Source: Aaosphaeria pasadenensis (Eukaryota > Ascomycota > Dothideomycetes > Pleosporales). Taken from it: a stretch of DNA of 64,000 bases. Shown here piece by piece: positions 57,874-64,000 of the stretch. Under the pieces are notes generated by a model, which saw nothing but the letters and a program-made list of their open reading frames with translations, was not told where the DNA came from and searched no databases. The first letter of the stretch is position 1. Every line of letters begins with the position of its first letter. Both the position numbers and the translations under genes were made by a program. Where the stretch lies: positions 1,240,001-1,304,000 of the forward strand of contig JAKLMB010000001.1 in NCBI GenBank assembly GCA_022813625.1. The letters run 5' to 3'.

Positions 57874-58787
57874 GCATTTTTTGCTTTTCAACTGCATTAG
57901 GGTTAGCGGGTACCAGTGTGCGGATTGATGGGCGCTTGGCATGTAGTGGTGGATGACAAAGCTGATATGGCCTGTGCACATCCTAGGAACCTACTATTGC
58001 TACAATCACTATAATGTAAATGCTGCGAAGACTTCACAAATAGTCTAATATTTTATTATTCTACCCTCTGTAATGTCTCTGTAGTCATTTAAATAACCTT
58101 ACGAGCCTTCCCATGAGTAAATTTTTAGCCTTGTCTTCCATAGAACAGCATATCCCGTAACTTATGCATATGTAGGTTCATTATTTTATCATACCATCCA
58201 ACCTTTATCGCTAGCATCAGTGTCCTGACCATCATGAACAGGATTCTTATCATCTGCGTGCCGATGGCTTGGCCTCTTTGTTCCTGAATGTGACAGTTCG
58301 GATATGTCGACGTCCCTGCTCCGCTTGCCTTGCTTATTGCCGCTCATATTTCATTTTTGACGCTTGTGTCTTGAATCGCGGACTTCGAGAAAACCAGCTC
58401 GAATGACTGAAGATAACCTAGCTGAAGGTACGGGACAATCACTATGGGTTCTCATGTCTTCGACAGCAACCTCTTGGTCTTCCCTAGAGATATCAGTCGG
58501 CCACAAGTCAACGTTTTGGTCCATATAGCCCCGAACGAACTGTTTCATAGATGTGCGATCAGTCTTGCTGTATGTGATGGGCCACAGCATATCCTGCATC
58601 AACGGTCTCTGCCCACTGCTGTACATGTGCAAGGTTTCGAGGCTGTCAACTGGCTACAATGCATTCTTGAATAGCAAGTTCGGGTATAGTAGATAGATTA
58701 GCCCTGTCGACCGACCCTTAATAGATGATAACACGCCAACGAAGAACATGGACAAATTGAGATGACATGATTCTCTTAATATTAATA

Positions 58788-58934
58788 CCCTGGAGGAATC
58801 TTGTCCTTTAAGATAAAGACTAAATAAAAGCAATTAATAGACAGATTAATAGGTTAAAATAATACTTAATAAAGTTATAAATAAGTGTAATGTATATAGA
58901 GAGTTTAATTATAATTTTATAGGACAAAAACTCT
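58788..58934 (+). repeat. 147-bp dispersed AT-rich repeat, copy B
   Basis: Same orientation as copy A at 50038-50184, aligned end to end with at most a one-base indel. Relative to copy A it has more A and T at the variable sites, with a mix of both transition directions. It lies 324 bp beyond the stop codon of the phosphopantetheinyl transferase gene. Confidence 0.85.
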
Positions 58935-59258
58935 AAAGGATAGATGTCTGGCGGAGGTCCACCTCACAACACATAGAGCAGAGAATCGACTCGCTCATCG
59001 AACTATTCTCCGAGATCGAGTTCCAGTGATCCACACGTCATCGCTCGAGCTTGTGCGTCTATTCCGGACTTGGGAGGTCGATGTGATCAGTAGCAGAGAC
59101 ACGCAAGCCACAGAAGAAGTCGGCAATGGCTGCCTCCTTCCCACCGCCTCGAACTGGCTACATTCTATTATTAAAGATCCAGGCTGACCTGCCTACCCTC
59201 TGTATACGCAATCATTATGTATGTTACTCCCAACTCCCCTTCATTTTCATTATATATA

Positions 59259-60411
59259 TTACGCATATCGTGCAAAATCCATGATATCCCCCTCCAGATG
59301 CAGTGACTTGAAGCCCGTCAGAATATCTGGCATCCTGTGAGCCGGCTTAACCGCAACTCCCACCATGAAGTTCTCCTCAAATGCCTGAATCTCCATTCGA
59401 ACGTCTGACAACCTCTTCCCCTTCAACCAGACCTCCGTGTCTCCAACCGTCTCGCCCCAGCTGCCCAAGGTACTGCATCGAGCGGGTACGCCGGGTCGTG
59501 GGCTTCTCACGTTACGGAATTCGAGTTCTTTGATCCAGTTTGCGAGGAGTGCTTCGCCGTCTAGCTTGATGTATGCCTCCTTGAAGCACCAGTACGTATA
59601 GAAACGCCGCAATTTAGCATCAATCAAGAGATCGCTACTAAACTTGCGCTGCTCTCCAGATGCTAGCGTGACCGAAAGCTGCTGCTCTCGTCGACAGCAT
59701 CTATCGTACCGTCCAAGCATCCCCGGCGTGACGATGGTCCCGTCAAGAAGGGGAAATCCGGTAGGATCGATGTTGTATTTCATGTCGAAAGATTCCTGCT
59801 GGCTAAAGATCTCGGCATACATGTCAACCCATCCATCCACGCCTTCCTCATCGATCATGCGGTAGTCGTTTCGTTCATTCACGCAGACAATATCTACGCC
59901 GACATCAACGCTCTCCGGGATTTTCTCCTTCATGGTAATCGGATAGACATCCTCGGGCTCGAGCTTGCATCCTATGAGTGCGACGAGTCCCGCCTGGTGA
60001 CTGATGTTGAATTCCACAGGCGCAGGCGTGATGCCGTCTGGGAGAAGTGCACACGGCTTCCCGTGCTTGGGATCACGCTTGCGGCCGAAGCGGATGTCCT
60101 TCCAGGCGGTCCCAAGGGTTTTGGATACGAAGAGTCGTTTGAGCAAGGCGGATGCGAGGCTCATCTTCGCATCCGCGATGTGATATTTCTTTATACATGC
60201 TGCTCGCTCCTCCGGGCTGATCAGCTGTAGAGCTTCTGAGGCCTAGGTGAGTAGCGTCAGCATTGGAACCCACTAAGGAACGGAACATAGAGGCGTACGG
60301 ATAGAAGAGGGTATCTTAACATACTGATTCAGCTATCTTCGTGCCCGGCCATAGACTCCTTGTATCCAGTAGCCAGCACGTAAGCTCGACTTTCTTCTCA
60401 GTGCGAGTCAT
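59259..60411 (-). CDS. npgA: 4'-phosphopantetheinyl transferase, Sfp type (NpgA family)
   Basis: Transfers phosphopantetheine from coenzyme A to the carrier domains of non-ribosomal peptide synthetases, polyketide synthases and alpha-aminoadipate reductase. Two exons (60411-60325, 60242-59259; intron 82 nt) give 356 residues, close to Aspergillus NpgA. Family motifs are in order: the CoA-binding FNISHQAGLVAL (about residue 107, P1a-like), the metal-binding DVGVDIVCVNERND with Asp146, and WCFKEAYIKLDGEAL with Lys250-Glu251. Exon 1 (MTRTEKKVELTCWLLDTRS) carries the usual N-terminal strand with a conserved Trp. About 100 residues between the last two motifs is longer than in bacteria but normal for fungi. 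No synthase gene is nearby, so it probably serves the genome-wide set. Head to head with the PLP synthase gene, 508 bp apart. Confidence 0.95.
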
Positions 60412-60919
60412 ACTGGTGTGAACTTGAATGTAGTAGACTCTGTACACTGAGATGCCGTGGGAGATGGTGGGTATTCACGGAAGAGGGAGCAACCTGGAAG
60501 ATCCGCGGTGGCCGAGATAATTAGACTAGATCCCTGGGGCTAGAACTTCGATTCTTTTTTTGACAAAGTATTAATTAGTTTGAACCGTTTGATTTGTTGC
60601 TTGCCTTTCCGATTTCGTCTCCGTCTTTTGTTTAGTTTCCCCGCGCGAAAAATCTAGTGAACCAACCCAGTAGCCGCGGGGACAGCTAACACGAAGGAAT
60701 TGTACAGTAGAAACTTGCATGAGCGTGTAGATAAACGCCAGGGTCTGCCCTTATCGATAACAGCCCGCATGAGTGACTCCAAGACTACTAATAAATATTC
60801 CATTCCGAGTCCCTCATCTCCGATTATTAAATCTTGACGAAGACGACAACGACTATTCGGACTCCGAAATTATATTACACACCTGTCGACATATCATTCA
60901 TCTCTTGATATATCTCAAG
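60412..60919. promoter_or_regulatory. Divergent promoter region of npgA and the PLP synthase glutaminase gene
   Basis: 508 bp between two outward-facing ATGs with no coding potential; bidirectional promoter function is inferred. Confidence 0.5.
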
Positions 60920-61837
60920 ATGACTGTGACCATCCCGGACGTCACTGTCGGCGTCCTTGCGCTTCAAGGCGCTTTCAGCGAGCATGTCCAGTTACTCCGC
61001 AAAGCGGCGCAAACGCTCAAGGCTCGGAACGGGCAAGACTTGAAGTGGAGCTTCATTGAGGTCAGAACAGCCAAGGAGTTGGAGATATGCGATGCGCTCA
61101 TTCTCCCTGGAGGCGAGAGTACGACCATGTCCCTCGTGGCTGCGCGCTCCGGTCTGTTGGACCCGCTCAGGGAATACGTGAAGTAAGGTGGCGGTAGTAA
61201 TCCCATGTCGCGTGCCCGCTTTACTAACAGCATGTTTCACAGAGTACAACGCAAACCTGTCTGGGGCACCTGCGCGGGTCTCATCTTGCTGGCCGAGTCT
61301 GCGAACAGGACGAAGAAGGGCGGGCAGGAATTGATTGGTGGTTTGGATGTCCGGGTGAACAGGAACCATTTTGGTAGACAGACGGAGAGCTTCCAGACGA
61401 AGTTGGATCTTCCTTTCCTGCGGGAGGCTATCGGCGACGGAGCCGACCTGCCTTATCGCTGTGTGTTCATAAGAGCGCCTGTGGTGGAGAAGATCCTACC
61501 CCACCATTCGGGCATACAGACTGAGGAAGCTTCAAGAGACGCTACGGTTGTAGCGCCATCCAAGACTCCTGCGGACGAGCTTGCGAAGGAGGAGTTGAAA
61601 GCTGAAGTTGAGGTCATGGCAAAGGTACCTACTCATACGCCTGCGCTACAGGAAAATAAGGCCCATGAGCATGCGGGCACAGAAGATATTGTTGCCGTTC
61701 GACAGGGAAATGTCTTTGGCACAAGCTTCCATCCGGAGCTTACAGACGATGCGCGGATACATGCATGGTGGTTGAATGAGGTATTGAAAGCAGTTGATCG
61801 AAGACAACAGTTTGAGATTGCAGATCGCACGGCATAG
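60920..61837 (+). CDS. pdx2: Pyridoxal 5'-phosphate synthase, glutaminase subunit (Pdx2/SNO/PdxT)
   Basis: Hydrolyses glutamine and passes ammonia to the Pdx1/SNZ synthase for de novo vitamin B6. Two exons (60920-61182, 61243-61837; intron 60 nt) give 285 residues. The ATG at 60920 is preferred to an upstream in-frame ATG because the family begins immediately after it (VTVGVLALQGAFSEH). The glutaminase triad is visible: Cys98 in VWGTCAGLILLA, and His251 and Glu253 in GTSFHPELTDD. The oxyanion loop is ILPGGESTTMSL. It is about 90 residues longer than bacterial PdxT, largely due to a Glu/Ala/Lys-rich insert at about residues 178-235 located before the final strand VRQGNVFGTSFHPEL. Such inserts occur in fungal homologues. 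The Pdx1 partner is not in the window. Confidence 0.95.
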
Positions 61838-62057
61838 GGCACAATGCATGTTAGGAGTCTGGTGTTTTGAATGCATCTCGCGCATGCGGCGAACAGTTTT
61901 TGCAGTTGTTTAGACAGGTAGACTATTTGAGCTCCAGGTTCTGTCGTATCCCCATCCATTATTGAAAGAATTTGAACTCCACTCCAACGCCGGTTTTCGT
62001 GATGCTTTCGTGATGTTTTCACGCATTTGGTGGCATGCGTTCGCTCGCATGAATGCT

Positions 62058-62777
62058 TCAATCAACATCCTCGCCATAGTCGTCGGCAAGAGCCCTGCCG
62101 TATCCGCCACGTCCAGGATCGTATTCCTGGCGGTACTCATCGCGCACTTGGCCGCCGGATTTTCCACGTCTGTGATAATTAGCGTACGTAATGCGCCAAT
62201 ATATATCTTCCACATACCCGTATTGTCTGCCCTCGGCGAAACCCTCGTCCAGATCGGTTCGGATTATCCGCTCGTCGAGCTTCGTGCCTCCGATGTACTT
62301 CATGCAGTCGAGTGCATCCTGATGTGTGTAATATTCGACGAAGCAGAATCCACACGGGGTCTTCTGGAACCTGTCGAGGCCCATGACCAGGCGCTTGATC
62401 TCGCCGCACCTGTAAGTGGCCCTTGTCAGTCGTTTTCGTACGATTCTCGCATCTGGGGATGCACTCACTTGGAGAAAAGCTCGTGGATTTGCTCCTCGGT
62501 GGTGTAGAATGACCTGGACCAGTCTGTCAGTGAAGTGGATGGAGCAACCGGAGAGTGTGACGGACAGGTTTCCGACGTAGAGTGTAGTCGCATCCTTTAG
62601 CTTCTCCATGAGGTCCGGCTCTGGCTCCTCCTCATCGCGGCGCCTACGTCGGTTCTTGATTCCCGGTCAGTATATGTAGTTCCTCGAAGTGTATTCGTTC
62701 GGCTTGTTACACACTTTGCTCGAAGCGTATGAGCTTGGCTGGTCAAGCCGCTGAACTGTAGACCGGTTAGGAGACAT
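62058..62777 (-). CDS. cbc2: Nuclear cap-binding protein subunit 2 (CBP20/Cbc2)
   Basis: Small subunit of the nuclear cap-binding complex, which binds the m7G cap of RNA polymerase II transcripts and links capping to splicing and export. Five exons (62777-62715, 62654-62566, 62513-62469, 62409-62218, 62169-62058) give 166 residues; all phases close. The product starts MSPNRSTVQRLDQPSSYASS, has a basic patch NRRRRRDEEE, then the RRM domain: RNP2 TLYVGNLS, the cap-contact aromatic segment FYTTEEQIHELFS, and RNP1 CGFCFVEYYTHQDALDCMKY. The C-terminal tail RGKSGGQVRDEYR is the conserved cap-binding tail, followed by a Gly/Asp-rich end. Intron 2 needs the rare donor GTCCGT to restore the RRM frame. 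Confidence 0.95.
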
Positions 62778-63101
62778 TGTTGGCTAAAGCCCCGTAGATA
62801 AAGGTAGTTTGATATAGCTTGCTATCAATTACGATCTTGGCTATAGGTTGCGCGAGTAGGTTTCGCAGGTGAGTATAAGTGAGGGAGAGTGTAAATAATA
62901 TTTAGGATCGACTAAGAGTGAAGCTCGAAGCTACCTGGTCAACGCGCCGAGGTTTTTCCGAACAACGCGCCCATGCACGCGAATCTTTGACATACAGCTT
63001 CTTAGCCAATAAGTTTGTCTTGCTTCCAAGACAGAGCATTGCGGCTCTTCTATTGCCCTTCTTCCACGAAACAACCCACCTGCACTTCCGCCCCGCCGAT
63101 A
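62778..63101. promoter_or_regulatory. Divergent promoter region of cbc2 and nup82
   Basis: 324 bp between two outward-facing start codons; no gene. Bidirectional promoter inferred from geometry. Confidence 0.5.
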
Positions 63102-64000
63102 ATGCCGCGAATAATCAGCTATACGCCGCCATGGCTGATGCGACCTAGCTCCGGCTACCAGCTATTTGCGCCTAAACAGAGTACCAGCACCGCTCTGGTA
63201 CCAAAACAAGCTCCTGGAAAGCGAAAGACCATCGCGACGAGAGGGTCGGAGATATTCACGGCCGTGGGAACAGAGATACGTTGGGCGGACCTTGCAGCAT
63301 TGAAAGATGGCCTGGATTCGTCGCGGACATTGAAGCTCTCGGTTCCATTCCCTATAACACAGCTGGTCGTGTCACCCTACAACGACTACATAGCTGTGGC
63401 TACCTCGCACACGATCCATGTAGCAATTCTACCAGACTCGAGCCTCTTACATTCCGACGATGATTCGCCAATCAAGCTGAAAGCTTTTCAAATTGGGCCA
63501 CTCGCACACGTTCGAGAAGAGTCACCGTTGGCTTCAGTGCTATGGCACCCGCTAGGATACCATGGTCGTTGCTTGGTTACAATAACTCAAGATGGAATTG
63601 TCCGCCTATGGGAGATCAATCGTACGGACCGGTCCAGTTTCGCCGAGCCGGCGCTCTCTGTCGACCTCAAGAAACTTGCCAATGCTGAGAACGATGAGGA
63701 CGATCTCAGCGCGTCGAAGCTTGGTGCTACAAAAGGCTTCTCGCCAGATTCATTTGAGCTCGAAGTGGCGTCCGCCTGCTTCGGCGACTTTCCTGAGCAA
63801 GAGGGTGTCCATGGCTGGGCGCCGATGACGCTGTGGGTTGCTATGGTTGAAGGGGATCTCTATGCCCTGTGTCCGTTGCTTCCTAGCAAGTGGCAGTTGG
63901 TAGAGGCCGATTCCTCCAATACCATCATGGAGACATTGGCAACTTCAATCAATGTTGCCCATGAAGACTCTCAAGAGAATAAGGATACGCCAGCTGAAGA
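63102..64000 (+). CDS. nup82: Nucleoporin Nup82 (NUP88 family), N-terminal beta-propeller, 3' end outside window
   Basis: Component of the cytoplasmic Nup82-Nup159-Nsp1 subcomplex of the nuclear pore, needed for mRNA export. The frame is open from the ATG at 63102 to the edge (299 complete codons). The start MPRIISYTPPWLMRPSSGYQ matches the conserved N-terminus of fungal Nup82, and beta-propeller blades follow with typical segments: TEIRWADLAALKD, ITQLVVSPYNDYIAVATSHT, SPLASVLWHPLGYHGRCLVT and IVRLWEINRTDR. No intron is needed in the visible part. The C-terminal coiled-coil region that binds Nup159 and Nsp1 would lie beyond the window. Assignment to Nup82 comes from the N-terminal signature together with the propeller. 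Confidence 0.87.
   Translation, partial: MPRIISYTPPWLMRPSSGYQLFAPKQSTSTALVPKQAPGKRKTIATRGSEIFTAVGTEIRWADLAALKDGLDSSRTLKLSVPFPITQLVVSPYNDYIAVATSHTIHVAILPDSSLLHSDDDSPIKLKAFQIGPLAHVREESPLASVLWHPLGYHGRCLVTITQDGIVRLWEINRTDRSSFAEPALSVDLKKLANAENDEDDLSASKLGATKGFSPDSFELEVASACFGDFPEQEGVHGWAPMTLWVAMVEGDLYALCPLLPSKWQLVEADSSNTIMETLATSINVAHEDSQENKDTPAE

Larger units (their letters stand above)
57855..59258. other. AT-rich intergenic region with repeat copy B
   Basis: After the tRNA terminator there is AT-rich sequence (58000-58210), then mixed sequence with small unsupported frames (58351-58674) and the second copy of the 147-bp repeat (58788-58934). The right end is the 3' flank of the phosphopantetheinyl transferase gene. 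Confidence 0.5.

Noticed and set aside
58351..58674. Small frames on both strands (93 and 76 codons)
   Set aside because: They overlap on opposite strands, have no family resemblance and lie in a repeat-bearing AT-rich region.
59259..61837. Biosynthetic gene cluster around the phosphopantetheinyl transferase
   Set aside because: No polyketide synthase, peptide synthetase, tailoring set or transporter is nearby; neighbours are housekeeping genes.
1..64000. CRISPR array or prokaryotic mobile element
   Set aside because: No regularly spaced identical repeats with unique spacers were seen, and the gene structure is clearly eukaryotic.

Overview
The window looks like nuclear DNA of a filamentous ascomycete (Pezizomycotina, possibly Dothideomycetes; class-level placement is a guess). 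The evidence is short GT-AG introns (mostly 48-60 nt) in otherwise compact genes, both strands used without operons, and proteins with fungal hallmarks: a Medusa/REN1 developmental regulator, a Doa10 ligase, fungal mL60 (MRPL31), an Sfp-type phosphopantetheinyl transferase and the fungal repeat family often misnamed 'hoxa13'. Splice junctions below were placed by eye and tested by whether the reading frame closes across all exons; no transcript data were available.

Layout. 1-9.4 kb: a catalase running off the left edge (minus), then a five-exon, 1368-residue alanine/serine-rich repeat protein (minus), then a 2.5-kb upstream region. 9.4-19.1 kb: housekeeping genes, namely the ER ubiquitin ligase Doa10/Ssm4, mitochondrial ribosomal protein mL60 and the TRAPP subunit sedlin/Trs20 (head to head), and a disordered protein with SUMO-interacting-type motifs. 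19.1-32.2 kb: about 13 kb without any supportable protein gene, ending in a pyrimidine-rich stretch that is probably the long leader of medA. 32.2-35.9 kb: medA, with unusually long introns. 35.9-40.5 kb: intergenic. 40.5-49.6 kb: an acidic unknown protein, methylcrotonyl-CoA carboxylase alpha, a secreted helical protein and an unknown 413-residue protein.

49.6-59.2 kb is the most accessory-looking part: a DJ-1/PfpI protein, a FAD-dependent amine oxidase-like protein, a 250-bp element with 34-bp terminal inverted repeats and a 5-bp target duplication (MITE-like), two copies of a 147-bp AT-rich repeat, a short conserved fungal protein and an intron-containing tRNA-Gly(UCC). 59.2-64.0 kb returns to conserved genes: phosphopantetheinyl transferase, the glutaminase subunit of PLP synthase, cap-binding protein CBP20 and the start of nucleoporin Nup82.

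The genes do not form one pathway or a biosynthetic cluster. They cover ER quality control, secretion, mitochondrial translation and leucine catabolism, cofactor supply, RNA export and development. I did not find a convincing new multi-gene system. The observations most worth following are the MITE-like element, the repeated 147-bp sequence, a strongly over-represented intergenic TACGGAGTA motif, the repeat-protein family and the architecture around medA.
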